Below, piece after piece: positions 53,755-62,373 of a DNA stretch of 63,674 nucleotides. Origin of the DNA: Chloroflexota bacterium (GTDB taxonomy: Bacteria; Chloroflexota; Limnocylindria; Limnocylindrales; CSP1-4). The stretch spans positions 1 to 63,674 of the forward strand of contig JAJXUG010000022.1 in assembly GCA_021783095.1 (NCBI GenBank), read 5' to 3'. The notes below the pieces were generated by a model. That model was not told the origin of the DNA and did no database searches. It saw nothing but the letters and a program-made list of their open reading frames with translations. Within the stretch, counting starts at the first letter, position 1; each line of letters opens with the position of its first letter. The translations under genes were made by a program, and so were the position numbers.

Positions 53755-54983
53755 GTCGAGGCGCGAGCCTCGGCCGGGCCGGGAGCGGGCTCCACCGGAG
53801 ACGCCGCGCGTGGCCAGGCCCGGAGCCCGACGACCGCGCCGACCGGGGCCGCCAGCGCGGCCACCGCCAGGACGGCCGCCACCGACCCGGTCGCCGCGAC
53901 CAGCGGCAGCCCCGCAAGCGCCACGAGCAGGGAGCCGCCTGCCTGCGTCGCGAAGTGGAGCGCCGCCGACGCCGCGTGCTCGTCGGGCGGCGCCGCCGCC
54001 GAGATGGCCGCCAGCGACGGCAGCACCACCCAGGCGTACCCGGCGCCGAACAGCAGGCGTGCGGCGATGAGCAGCTCCGGTGTCGGGGCCAGCGCGGACG
54101 TCAGGCCGGCCACGCCCAGCAGCACCCCGCCGGTCACGAACATGCGCTGCCCGCCGATCGCCCGGAGCAGCCACGGAAGCGTGAGGAACGCGGGCAGCTC
54201 GACCAGGGTGCCGGCGGCGATCGCGAGGCCCACCTCCCACCCAGTGCCGCCCACCTCGGCGACGCGCGGACCGGTGAAGATCGTCGGGGCGTTGGAGCCG
54301 GCGAACACAAGCGCCAGCCCGACGAGGAACCACCGGTTGCGCCGCACCCCCGCGAGGATCCCGGTCACGAGCCCTGTCCCGCCGCGGACCGCGACGCCGG
54401 TCCCGGAGATGAGCTCGCCGCGCAGGCGACCGACGACGGCGGCCGTGGCGAGCAGGCACAGCACGAAGCCCACGATGCCCGGCGCGGCCCAGCCGAGGGC
54501 GGTCCCCGACACGAGCGCGCCGAGCACCACGACGACCACCATGTACATCGCCGACGCGCCCACCCTGACGCGGGCGAACCGCGCGCGGTCGCCGCGGAGG
54601 CGGCCGAGGACCAGCGAGTCCGTCAGCGGAATGAACGCCGATGCCACGAGCGCCCAGAGCACGTACGCGACGGCGATGACCGCCACGCGGCCCGTCGCGT
54701 GGGCGAGGGCGATCGGCGCCGCCACCAGCATCGCGAGGGCGAGCATGCGCCGCCGCCCGTGGCGGTCGCCGAGTCGACCCCACGTGGGCGCGGCCAGCAG
54801 CGTCGCGATGGCGCCTAGCGCCGCCAGCGGGCCGAGCAGGGCCGGCGGGAGTCCCGCCTCGAGCAGGATCACGGTCCCGTACGGCGCCACCGTCCCGCCG
54901 ACCGACCCACGCGCAAGCATCAGCGCGAGGGCGCGCAGGGTCACGTACTCGTCCGTGGTGTCGTCGTGCTGCACGTCCACCAC
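53751..54983 (-). CDS. MFS transporter
   Basis: A 410-residue major facilitator protein with 12 predicted spans. Visible features are LRALALMLARGSVGGTVAPYGTVILLEAGLPPALLGPLAALGAIATLLAAPTWGRLGDRHGRRRML, the last part being the loop 2-3 motif G.LGDR.GRR. It belongs to the MFS_1-like sugar/drug efflux class, substrate unknown. I use the first GTG of the frame near the gene start (54981-54983); GTG codons at 54980 and 54974 are alternatives, and none has a good ribosome site. The frame continues upstream only as a shadow of the divergent MFS fragment. Confidence 0.78.
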   Translation of the reverse strand: MVDVQHDDTTDEYVTLRALALMLARGSVGGTVAPYGTVILLEAGLPPALLGPLAALGAIATLLAAPTWGRLGDRHGRRRMLALAMLVAAPIALAHATGRVAVIAVAYVLWALVASAFIPLTDSLVLGRLRGDRARFARVRVGASAMYMVVVVVLGALVSGTALGWAAPGIVGFVLCLLATAAVVGRLRGELISGTGVAVRGGTGLVTGILAGVRRNRWFLVGLALVFAGSNAPTIFTGPRVAEVGGTGWEVGLAIAAGTLVELPAFLTLPWLLRAIGGQRMFVTGGVLLGVAGLTSALAPTPELLIAARLLFGAGYAWVVLPSLAAISAAAPPDEHAASAALHFATQAGGSLLVALAGLPLVAATGSVAAVLAVAALAAPVGAVVGLRAWPRAASPVEPAPGPAEARAST

Positions 54984-55043
54984 AATGCCCGATGTGGGGA
55001 CGCGCCGCAGCGGTGCGTTCCGGCCGGGCGACAATGGCCGTCT

Positions 55044-55268
55044 GTGGACCGGGGCGTCGCCGCACCGGGCCCGCCACCCGCTCGCGGAGGCCAACCGGAC
55101 GGGCGCCGCCTGATCTGGACCGCGTACGTCGTCATGGCTGCCGAGGGCTTCCTCGTCTACGCCGTCGGCTTCATCACGCCGTTCATCCGCGACACGCTCC
55201 ACGTCGAGCCCTGGCTGGCCGCGATGCCGAACTCGCTGATGGCCGTGGGGCTGGGGCTGGGCGGCGCG
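55044..55268 (+). pseudogene. 5' fragment of a second MFS transporter gene
   Basis: The plus strand encodes RLIWTAYVVMAAEGFLVYAVGFITPFIRDTLHVEPWLAAMPNSLMAVGLGLGG, a typical first one and a half spans of a major facilitator. The sequence then abruptly changes into Pro/Arg-rich noncoding-like translation after about 55268, and no later MFS parts follow in any frame. A GACAAT -10-like box at 55030-55035 precedes GTG 55044 by 8 nt, so the original promoter may survive. A deletion joining this fragment to the repeat region is the likely cause. Confidence 0.7.
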
Positions 55269-55440
55269 TCCGAACCCCCGTGCCGGCCCGTCCTGCGTCC
55301 GGCGGACGGCCGTGCACCCAGCGGCCCTGTGGGAGCTTCGCCCGCTGCGTGGGCGCACGGGGCGGCCCGCTCGCAGCTCCGACCCGCGACTTGGAGCACG
55401 GGACGGACAAGGCGGCGGGTGCATCGCCGATAGGTCCGCC

Positions 55441-55506
55441 GGGTGCACGCCGACGCGGGGGCGGGTGCACGCCGACGCGGGGGCGGGTGCACGCCGACGC
55501 GGATGG
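55441..55506. repeat. 22-bp tandem repeat, three copies
   Basis: Units of GGGTGCACGCCGACGCGGGG plus GC at 55441, 55463 and 55485; the first two are identical and the third changes in its last bases. A degraded copy precedes at about 55417. It lies in noncoding DNA between the MFS fragment and the hoxH stop. Confidence 0.85.
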
Positions 55507-55583
55507 GAAGCGAACCCCGGGACGCGAAACGGCCCCAGGTGCGGGACACCCGGGCACCACGCCCCCTCCGAACGAGTGGAGCG

Positions 55584-57122
55584 TCAGACCGTGCCCACCT
55601 CGTCGAGCAGCTCCCCGTCGGGCCCCTCGAGCTGGAGGACCACGGCGGCTTGCCCCAGCACGTGCGTAGAGCAGGAGAGGCACGGGTCGTACGCGCGGAC
55701 CAGGGCCGACACGCGGTTGAGCGCGCCCTCCTGGATCTGGCGGCCGTCCACGAAGCGCTTCGCGACCTGCAGCACGCCGCGCCCCATGGCCAGGTTGTTG
55801 TGGCCGGTGGCGACGATCAGGTTGGCCCAGGTCATCGCGCCGTTGTCGTCCACCTTGTAGTGGTGGATCAGGGTGCCGCGGGGCGCCTCGATGATCCCCA
55901 CGCCCTCGAGGTTGTTCACACCGGCGTGGGCGCGGACCTTGGTGCCGAGGATCGCCGGGTCGTCGAGGAGCTCGCCCATGCGCTCGAGGCCGTAGAGCGC
56001 CTCGATGAGCCGCGCGTAGTGGTAGTGGAACCCGCTCTGGACGATCCGCCCGTAGCGCTGCCGGTACTCCGCGAGCTCGGCGTCGGCCAGGGGCGTCCCG
56101 CAGCGTTCCGCCACGTTGAGCCGTGCCAGCGGCCCCACGCGGTAGATGCCGGCCGGCCGGCCGGCCGGCCGGTAGTAGGGCGCCTTGAGGTACGAGTCGG
56201 GCAGGGTCGCCTCGGCGATGTGCGCCGCATATGCCTCTGGCGGCACCTGGTCCGCGACCATCGCCCCGTCCGGGCCGACGAAGCGCAGGTTGCCGTCGTA
56301 CAGGCGCAGCGAGCCGTCGGGTCCCACCAGCCCGCAGTACATCGTTGGGAAGTTGGAGAACGACTCGATCTCGTCGGGGTAGCCGTCGACGGTCCTCTTC
56401 CACAGCGCGAGTGTCCGCTGGACGATCGCCAGCGCCGCCGGCAGCTCGACCAGCGTCTTGTCGCGGACCGAGGGATCGATGGGCGCGTTGACGCCGCCGG
56501 GCACGGTCCAGGACGGGTGGACGCGCTCCTTGCCCAGCCGCTCGATCACCGTCTGGCCGAACTTGCGCAGCGCGATCCCGTCGCGCAGGGCGTCGGGGTG
56601 CTCCTCGAGCAGGCCCGCCACGTTGCGCTTCGCCGGGTCGTAGTCCATGCCCAGCAGGAGGTCGGGCGCGGACAGGTGGAAGAACGAGAGCGCGTGGCTC
56701 TGGACGAACTGCGCCATGTGGACCAGCTCTCGGGCGCGGGCCGCGGCGACCGGGATCCGGACCGCCATGATCGCGTCGCACGCCTTCGAGCTCGCCAACA
56801 GGTGGCTGACGGGGCAGATGCCGCAGATCCGGGAGGTGATCGAGGGCATCTCGTAGTACGGCCGGCCCTCGACGAACTTCTCGAAGCCGCGGACCTGCGT
56901 GACGTGGAACTGGGTGTCGCTGACCTGGCCCTCCTCGTCGAGCCGGATCACGATCTTGGCGTGCCCCTCGATCCGGGACACGTGGTGGATGGTGAGCTTG
57001 CGCGGCGCGTCGGGCGGGAGCGTGGTGGGTGCCACGGGCGCAGCCTTCGTGCTGGCGGCTTCGGCTGCGGCGGCCCCGGCCGAGTCCGTAGACTTCGGCG
57101 TCCGTGGCGTCCTGGTCGTCAT
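55584..57122 (-). CDS. hoxH: [NiFe] hydrogenase large subunit, bidirectional group 3d
   Basis: A 512-residue catalytic subunit of NAD-linked [NiFe] hydrogenase. The four nickel-iron Cys ligands are C100 and C103 (SRICGICPVSH) and C481 and C484 (YDPCLSCSTH). The 25 residues after H487 are the C-terminal extension that a HoxW-type protease must remove once nickel is in place. Residues 1-40 are an Ala/Thr/Pro-rich extension lacking in most HoxH. Last gene of the operon, 10 bp after hoxY. No maturation genes (hyp, hoxW) are in the window. Confidence 0.93.
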   Translation of the reverse strand: MTTRTPRTPKSTDSAGAAAAEAASTKAAPVAPTTLPPDAPRKLTIHHVSRIEGHAKIVIRLDEEGQVSDTQFHVTQVRGFEKFVEGRPYYEMPSITSRICGICPVSHLLASSKACDAIMAVRIPVAAARARELVHMAQFVQSHALSFFHLSAPDLLLGMDYDPAKRNVAGLLEEHPDALRDGIALRKFGQTVIERLGKERVHPSWTVPGGVNAPIDPSVRDKTLVELPAALAIVQRTLALWKRTVDGYPDEIESFSNFPTMYCGLVGPDGSLRLYDGNLRFVGPDGAMVADQVPPEAYAAHIAEATLPDSYLKAPYYRPAGRPAGIYRVGPLARLNVAERCGTPLADAELAEYRQRYGRIVQSGFHYHYARLIEALYGLERMGELLDDPAILGTKVRAHAGVNNLEGVGIIEAPRGTLIHHYKVDDNGAMTWANLIVATGHNNLAMGRGVLQVAKRFVDGRQIQEGALNRVSALVRAYDPCLSCSTHVLGQAAVVLQLEGPDGELLDEVGTV

Positions 57123-57132
57123 CGTCGCCTCC

Positions 57133-57663
57133 TCAGCCGAACCGGAGCTTGGAACCGAGGTCCGGCTCGCGGCCCTCGAGGAGCTCGGAGAGGACCATCA
57201 GGATGGCGTTCGGCCGCGGCGGGCAGCCCGGCACGTGGAGGTCCACCTTGACCGCCTGGCGGATCGGCTCCGCCTGCCGGAGCAGGGGCGGCACGCCGTC
57301 GGTGGGCACGCCCGCCGATTCGTCCGCACCCTCGACGTACACGCGCTCGAGGAGCTTGCGCACCGGGATCCCGTTGCGCATCGAGGGCACGTTGCCGGTC
57401 ACGGCGCAGTCGCCCAGCGCGATGAGGTAGCGGCTCCGGGCTCGGGCCGTCTGGACGAGCTTGAGGTCGTCCTGGCTGCTGACCGCGCCCTCGATGACCG
57501 CGACGTCGACGCCCTCGGGCCACTCCTGGGCGTCCACGAGCGGGCCGAACACGATGTCGGCCTTGCGGAGCACCCCCACGATCGACTCGTCGATGTCGAG
57601 CAGCGACATGTGGCAGCCCGAGCAGCCGTCGAGCCAGCAGGTGCCGATCTTGACCTTGTCCAT
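57133..57663 (-). CDS. hoxY: [NiFe] hydrogenase small subunit
   Basis: A 176-residue HoxY that carries the proximal 4Fe-4S cluster: C14 and C17 (DGCSGCH), C86 (GDCAVTGN) and C147 (VPGCPPRP). It is the short type without the twin-arginine signal and medial/distal clusters, so the enzyme is cytoplasmic. ATG 57661-57663 overlaps the hoxU stop (TGATG). Confidence 0.93.
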   Translation of the reverse strand: MDKVKIGTCWLDGCSGCHMSLLDIDESIVGVLRKADIVFGPLVDAQEWPEGVDVAVIEGAVSSQDDLKLVQTARARSRYLIALGDCAVTGNVPSMRNGIPVRKLLERVYVEGADESAGVPTDGVPPLLRQAEPIRQAVKVDLHVPGCPPRPNAILMVLSELLEGREPDLGSKLRFG

Positions 57664-58370
57664 CACGATCCCTCGCGCATCGAGGTCAGCCGGCTGACCA
57701 CCGTCCGGTGCTTGGTCATCTCCTCGACGCCCCAGCCCTTCTCGGCCATCGCGCCGGTGGGGCAGGCCTGGACGCACTTGCCGCAGCTCGTGCAGCTCGT
57801 TGCCTCGCCCCAGGGGCGCTGGAGCTCCGACACCAAATGCGAGGTGATGCCGCGCCCGGCGACGTCCCAGACGTGGGCGCCCTCGATCTCGGCGCACGTC
57901 CGGACGCAGCGGCCGCACAGCACGCAGCGGTTGTGGTCGAGCACGTAGCGCGGGTGGGTTGTGTCCACGGGCAGCCGCGGGCAGCTGTACGGGTAGCGGA
58001 CATGGGTGACGCCGTGCTCCTGGGCCAGCGTCTGGAGCTCGCAGTGCCCGGACGACACGCACACGGCGCACACGTGGTTGCGCTCGGCGAACAGGAGCTC
58101 GAGCGCGATCTTGCGGTATGAGTCCAGCTGCGGCGACGTGGTCGCCACGGCCTGGCCCTCCTGGACGGGCGTGGTGCAGGCGGGGACCAGCTTGGCCACC
58201 CCGGACACCTCGACCATGCACAGCCGGCAGGCGCCGACCGACGTGAGGCCCTCCATGTAGCAGAGGGCGGGGATGTACTTGTTGTTGGCGCGCGCGACCT
58301 CGAGGATGGTCTGGCCGGCCGTGGCCGAGATCACCTCGCCGTCGATGCGGACCTTCACCTTCTCGGTCAA
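57663..58370 (-). CDS. hoxU: Hydrogenase diaphorase Fe-S subunit
   Basis: A 235-residue protein equal to the N-terminal part of NuoG. It binds a plant-type 2Fe-2S cluster (C37, C48, C51, C65), a His-Cys3 4Fe-4S cluster (H99, C101, C104, C110) and two ferredoxin-type 4Fe-4S clusters (C149/C152/C155/C159 and C193/C196/C199/C203). All cluster ligands are present. It passes electrons between HoxY and HoxF. It starts 9 bp after the hoxF stop. Confidence 0.93.
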   Translation of the reverse strand: MTEKVKVRIDGEVISATAGQTILEVARANNKYIPALCYMEGLTSVGACRLCMVEVSGVAKLVPACTTPVQEGQAVATTSPQLDSYRKIALELLFAERNHVCAVCVSSGHCELQTLAQEHGVTHVRYPYSCPRLPVDTTHPRYVLDHNRCVLCGRCVRTCAEIEGAHVWDVAGRGITSHLVSELQRPWGEATSCTSCGKCVQACPTGAMAEKGWGVEEMTKHRTVVSRLTSMREGS

Positions 58371-58379
58371 GGTGGTCTC

Positions 58380-61300
58380 CTACCTCTCGGAGCTGCGGAT
58401 GTCGCAGCGCAGGCAGCGGGAGGTCTCCTCGAGGGCGGCGACCGGGGTCAGCCCCAGCGACACCTCCTGGTACGACTGGACCCGCTGGGCCGCCGGCGCT
58501 TCGGGGGGCGTGTGGCGGCCCACCTCGGCTGGCGACTCGGGCGGCTCCATCGAGTACACGAACTCCGGCAGCAGCTGCGCGAACCGCTTCTGCCCCATGA
58601 GCCGCTTGTCGATGTTGCGGGCCGCCTTCTTGCCGTAGCCCATGGCGTTGGACACGTTCGACGCGCCCGTGATCAGGTCGCCGCCGGCGTAGAACCGCTC
58701 GCGGCTGGTCTCGAGCGAGTAGCGGTCCACGACCATGGTGCCGTCCTCGTTGAGCGTCAGGCCGGACGCCCGGCAGAAGTCGGGGTCCACCTTCTCGCCC
58801 ACGGCCAGGATCACGGTGTCGCACTCGATGCGGATGACCTCGTCCGTCGGGACCGGCTTGCGCCGGCCGGAGGCGTCGAACTCGCCGGGCTTGGTGCGCA
58901 CGGCCTCGAGCGCGCGGACCTGGCCGCTCTTGTCGCCCACGATCCGGTGGGGGGCCGCCAGGTACGCCACCCGGACGCCCTCGTGCTCGGCCGCCTCGAT
59001 CTCCTCGGGGATGGCCGGCATGTCGCGGCGCTCGCGGCGGTAGACCACCGTCACCTCGGCGCCCAGGCGGCGGGCCGTGCGGGCAGAGTCGATGGCCGCG
59101 TTGCCGCCGCCGATCACCACCACCTTGGAGCCGACCGGCACCTCGTCGTTGCGCGCCACGGCCTCGAGGAACGGCAGGGCCGGGATCACGCCCGTGAGCT
59201 CGGTGCCCGGGAGGTAGACCCAGCCCTCCTTCCAGGTGCCGATCGCGAGGAACACCGCGTCGTGCTGGTGGGCCAGGTCGTTGAGCGAGATGTCGTTGCC
59301 CACGTCCACGTTGAACTGGAAGCGGACGCCCATCCGCTCGATGAGCTCGATCTCCCTGTCGAGGGCCGCCTTCGGCAGCCGGTACTCCGGGAGCGCGTAG
59401 CGGAGCATCCCGCCTGCGGCGGGGCGCGAGTCGTACACGACCACGCTGTGGCCGAACAGGGCGAGGTAGTAGGCGCAGGCGAGGCCCGTGGGCCCGGCGC
59501 CCACGATCGCCACCTCGCGGCCGGTCGGCTCGAGCCGCCGCTCGCGCACGCGCTCCACCACCGCGTCGAAGCGGTCCGAGAGCAGGATCTCGTCGGCGAT
59601 CAGGCGGTGGACGTCGCGCATGTTGACCGGCTCGTCGATCCCCGCGCGGCGGCAGCGGTTGTCGCACGGGTGCTGGCACACGCGCCCCGTCGAGGCGGGG
59701 AGCGGGTTGTCCATGACCACCGACAGGAACGCGTCCTCGAGTCGGCCCTCGTTGTACAGCTGGAGGAAGCGCGGGATGTTCATGTGCAGCGGGCAGGAGT
59801 TCTCGCATGGCGAGAGCGCCAGGTCCTGGCACACGCCCGCTCGGCAGCGCTTGGCGACGATGTGGTCCTCGAACTCGTGGCGGAAGTGCCGCAGGCTGGT
59901 GAGGACCGGGTTCGGCGCGCTCTGGCCGAGGCCGCACAGCGACGTGTCGCGCACCATCCGGCACAGCTCGTCCAGCAGCGGGATGTCGTCCTGCGTGGCA
60001 ACGCCCTGGGTGAAGCGGTTGAGCATCCGCAGCGCCTTGTCGAGGCCCACCCGGCAGGGCACGCACTTGCCGCAGCTCTCCGCGTGGGTGAACTCGATGA
60101 AGTACCGCGCGACGTCGACCATGCAGTTGTCGGCGTCCATCACCACCATGCCGCCCGAGCCCATGATCGAGCCCAGCTGGGCCAGGGTCTCGTAGTCGAC
60201 CGGGGTGTCGAACATGTCGGCCGGGATGCAGCCGCCCGAGGGACCGCCGGTCTGGACGGCCTTGATGTCGCGCCCGCTGGTGCCGCCCCCGCCGATGTCG
60301 TAGATGAACGTCGACAGCGGCGTGCCCAGCGGCATCTCGACGAGGCCGGTGTTCTGGACCTTGCCGACAAGGCTGAACACCTTGGTGCCCGCGCTCTTGG
60401 GCGAGCCGGTCTCGGTGAACCAGGCCGGGCCCTTGGACACGATCGGGGCGACGTTGTACCAGGTCTCGACGTTGTTGATATTCGTGGGTCTGCCGAACAG
60501 GCCCCGCTGGGCCGGGAACGGCGGGCGCGTGCGCGGCCGGCCCGACTTGCCCTCGAGCGACTCGATGAGCGCGGTCTCCTCGCCGCAGACGAAGGCGCCT
60601 GCGCCCTCGACCAGGTCGATGTCGAACGCGAAGCCGCGGCCGAGGACGTTGTCGCCCAGGACCCCGTACTCGCGGGCCTGGTCGATCGCCTGCTCGAGGC
60701 GCATGACCGCGAGCGGGTACTCGGCCCGGACGTAGACGATCCCGCGCCGGGCGCCGGTCACGAAGCCGGCGATCAGCATCCCCTCGAGCAGGGAGTGCGG
60801 GTCCGACTCGATCTCGTTGCGGTTCATGTAGGCGCCCGGGTCGCCCTCGTCGGCGTTGCAGACGAGGTACTTGTCGGGGCCCGGCGCCTTGGCCAGGAAC
60901 TCCCACTTGTTGCCCGTGAGGAAGCCCGCGCCGCCGCGTCCGCGCAGCTTGGCGGCCTTCACCTGCTCGATGACCGCCGCCGGGTTCTGGTCGATCAGGA
61001 CCTTGTACAGGGCCTGATACCCGCCGACCGCGATGTACTCCTCGATGTCGTCGGGGTTGACCAGCCCGCAGTTGCGCAGGACGATCTTGACCTGCCCGTG
61101 GAAGAACGGGACGTCGCTCCAGAGCGGGACGTCCGGGTAGCCCGAGCCGTACTTGATGTGCCCGGTCAGGTGGTCCCACGCCTCGATCTTGCCCAGGATG
61201 GTCTCGGCCGGGGGGAGCCCGCCGTGGCCGATGGCGTCGAGGATCGCGTCAGTGTGGTGGGGTTGCACGCGGCGGAGCATCAGGAGCGGGCGCCCGGGGG

Positions 61301-61535
61301 CCCACACGTTGACGAGCGGCTCCTCGGCGCAGAACCCGAAGCACCCCACCGGCGCCAGCTGCACGTCCAGCCCGTGCCGGTCGATGGCGGACTTGAACGC
61401 GTGGTAGACCGCCTCGGCACCGTTGCCGGAGCCGCAGGTGCCCATGCCCACGGCGATTCGGGGGCGCGACGGCAGGAGCTTGGCGAGCCCGGCCTCGCGG
61501 ACTGCCGCGAAGGCGGCGATGTCGGCGATCCTCAT
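58380..61535 (-). CDS. hoxF: HoxF/NuoF diaphorase subunit fused to a GltD-like FAD/NAD(P) module
   Basis: A 1051-residue fusion. Residues 1-110: thioredoxin-like 2Fe-2S part (C34, C65, C69 visible). Residues 145-560: NuoF core with FMN/NADH motif GRGGAGF (199-205), SLBB and 4Fe-4S ligands C488, C491, C494, C534. Residues 565-1051: GltD-like module with an N-terminal Cys-rich segment (CENSCP, C620, C624, C628), FAD fold GAGPTGLACAYYLA at 679, a second Rossmann motif VVVIGGGNAAIDSARTARRLG, and a C-terminal CLRCD pair. Normal HoxF is about 530-600 residues. The extra module could bind NADPH, suggesting dual NAD/NADP use or flavin-based electron bifurcation; this is inference. ATG 61533-61535 overlaps the hoxE stop. 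Confidence 0.92.
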   Translation of the reverse strand: MRIADIAAFAAVREAGLAKLLPSRPRIAVGMGTCGSGNGAEAVYHAFKSAIDRHGLDVQLAPVGCFGFCAEEPLVNVWAPGRPLLMLRRVQPHHTDAILDAIGHGGLPPAETILGKIEAWDHLTGHIKYGSGYPDVPLWSDVPFFHGQVKIVLRNCGLVNPDDIEEYIAVGGYQALYKVLIDQNPAAVIEQVKAAKLRGRGGAGFLTGNKWEFLAKAPGPDKYLVCNADEGDPGAYMNRNEIESDPHSLLEGMLIAGFVTGARRGIVYVRAEYPLAVMRLEQAIDQAREYGVLGDNVLGRGFAFDIDLVEGAGAFVCGEETALIESLEGKSGRPRTRPPFPAQRGLFGRPTNINNVETWYNVAPIVSKGPAWFTETGSPKSAGTKVFSLVGKVQNTGLVEMPLGTPLSTFIYDIGGGGTSGRDIKAVQTGGPSGGCIPADMFDTPVDYETLAQLGSIMGSGGMVVMDADNCMVDVARYFIEFTHAESCGKCVPCRVGLDKALRMLNRFTQGVATQDDIPLLDELCRMVRDTSLCGLGQSAPNPVLTSLRHFRHEFEDHIVAKRCRAGVCQDLALSPCENSCPLHMNIPRFLQLYNEGRLEDAFLSVVMDNPLPASTGRVCQHPCDNRCRRAGIDEPVNMRDVHRLIADEILLSDRFDAVVERVRERRLEPTGREVAIVGAGPTGLACAYYLALFGHSVVVYDSRPAAGGMLRYALPEYRLPKAALDREIELIERMGVRFQFNVDVGNDISLNDLAHQHDAVFLAIGTWKEGWVYLPGTELTGVIPALPFLEAVARNDEVPVGSKVVVIGGGNAAIDSARTARRLGAEVTVVYRRERRDMPAIPEEIEAAEHEGVRVAYLAAPHRIVGDKSGQVRALEAVRTKPGEFDASGRRKPVPTDEVIRIECDTVILAVGEKVDPDFCRASGLTLNEDGTMVVDRYSLETSRERFYAGGDLITGASNVSNAMGYGKKAARNIDKRLMGQKRFAQLLPEFVYSMEPPESPAEVGRHTPPEAPAAQRVQSYQEVSLGLTPVAALEETSRCLRCDIRSSER

Positions 61536-62062
61536 CGCCCGGCGTCCTTGCGCAGCTGCTCCACTTCGCGGATCAGGGCCTGCTCGCTGACGTGGCCGCG
61601 GATGGCGTGGTCCAGCTCGGCGACGGGCGCGAGGGCGCACTGGCCGAAGCAGGCGACGGTGCGGATCGTGAAGCGGCGGTCAGGCGTGGTCAGCGAGGTC
61701 TTGTCGGCGCCTTCCGACGCGCTGAGGCCCAGCTGGAGCTTCACGCGCTCCAGGAGGTCGCGCGAGCCGCGCGTGTGGCAGGCCGTGCCGCGGCAGATCG
61801 CCACGGTGTGCGTCCCCTGCGGCTCAAGGTTGAACAGGGCGTAGAAGGAGGCCACCGCATAGACCCGCGACTGCGGGATCCCGGTCCGGAGCGCCACGTA
61901 CTCGAGCGTCTCCATGGGCAGGTACTTGTGACGGTTGGCGTCCTGCAGCTTCTCGAGAATGCTGAGCAGCGCGCCCGGCCGACCGTCCTGCTCGCCGATG
62001 ATCCGGTCGATCAGGTCCTGGTCGTCCACTCGGGGCAGCGCCGTGGCCAGAGCGTTGGTCAT
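61532..62062 (-). CDS. hoxE: Hydrogenase diaphorase 2Fe-2S subunit
   Basis: A 176-residue NuoE-like protein with a helical N-terminal part and thioredoxin-like 2Fe-2S domain; ligands C90, C95, C138 and C142 are present. It completes the HoxEFU diaphorase. First gene of the minus-strand operon hoxEFUYH, with GGAGG 5 nt before ATG 62060-62062. Its stop overlaps hoxF (ATGA). Confidence 0.92.
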   Translation of the reverse strand: MTNALATALPRVDDQDLIDRIIGEQDGRPGALLSILEKLQDANRHKYLPMETLEYVALRTGIPQSRVYAVASFYALFNLEPQGTHTVAICRGTACHTRGSRDLLERVKLQLGLSASEGADKTSLTTPDRRFTIRTVACFGQCALAPVAELDHAIRGHVSEQALIREVEQLRKDAGR

Positions 62063-62373
62063 CGGGCCCTCCAGAACGGAAGGCCGTGCTCCAGGGGATC
62101 GGCAGCCACAGCCCGACCCGGAGGACGCACGGCGACTGCCAACAGGGTGGCCCTCCGAGGCCCGGCCGGAGTAGGGCCGTCCGGGGCGGCGGATGGGACG
62201 GGGGCGGCCCCGGCGGCATGGGCCGTCGGCCGGGCCCTACCTGCGGTTGGTCACTTACCGCCGACGGGGGCTCAGGCCCGGAGCCCTTCGCTGTTCACTC
62301 CTTCTGGAGAACCGCCAGCCCGGGCGCCGCAACAGGCGTCGAGCCGCCGCCATCGACGCCAGCGGGGACGCCG
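62063..62373. other. Gap between the hydrogenase operon and gnd
   Basis: About 310 bp containing the hoxE leader and the 3' region of the gnd gene. I could not identify a -35/-10 pair with good match or a strong terminator, and no open frame here has recognisable content. Several short GC-rich self-complementary blocks occur (for example GGCCGGGCC). Confidence 0.5.

Noticed and set aside
53755..55077. Long upstream extension of the CobQ-like frame
   Set aside because: It lies opposite frame to the MFS gene on the same strand; the translation is Arg/Gly/Ala-rich and lacks motifs, while the MFS frame is clearly coding.
57133..61179. A 1348-codon minus-strand frame covering hoxY and parts of hoxU/hoxF
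   Set aside because: Only its last 176 codons (hoxY) are coding; the rest is out of frame with the Fe-S and flavin motifs.
58512..61844. A 1110-codon plus-strand frame over hoxF
   Set aside because: Antisense shadow without motifs; the minus strand holds all HoxF/GltD motifs.
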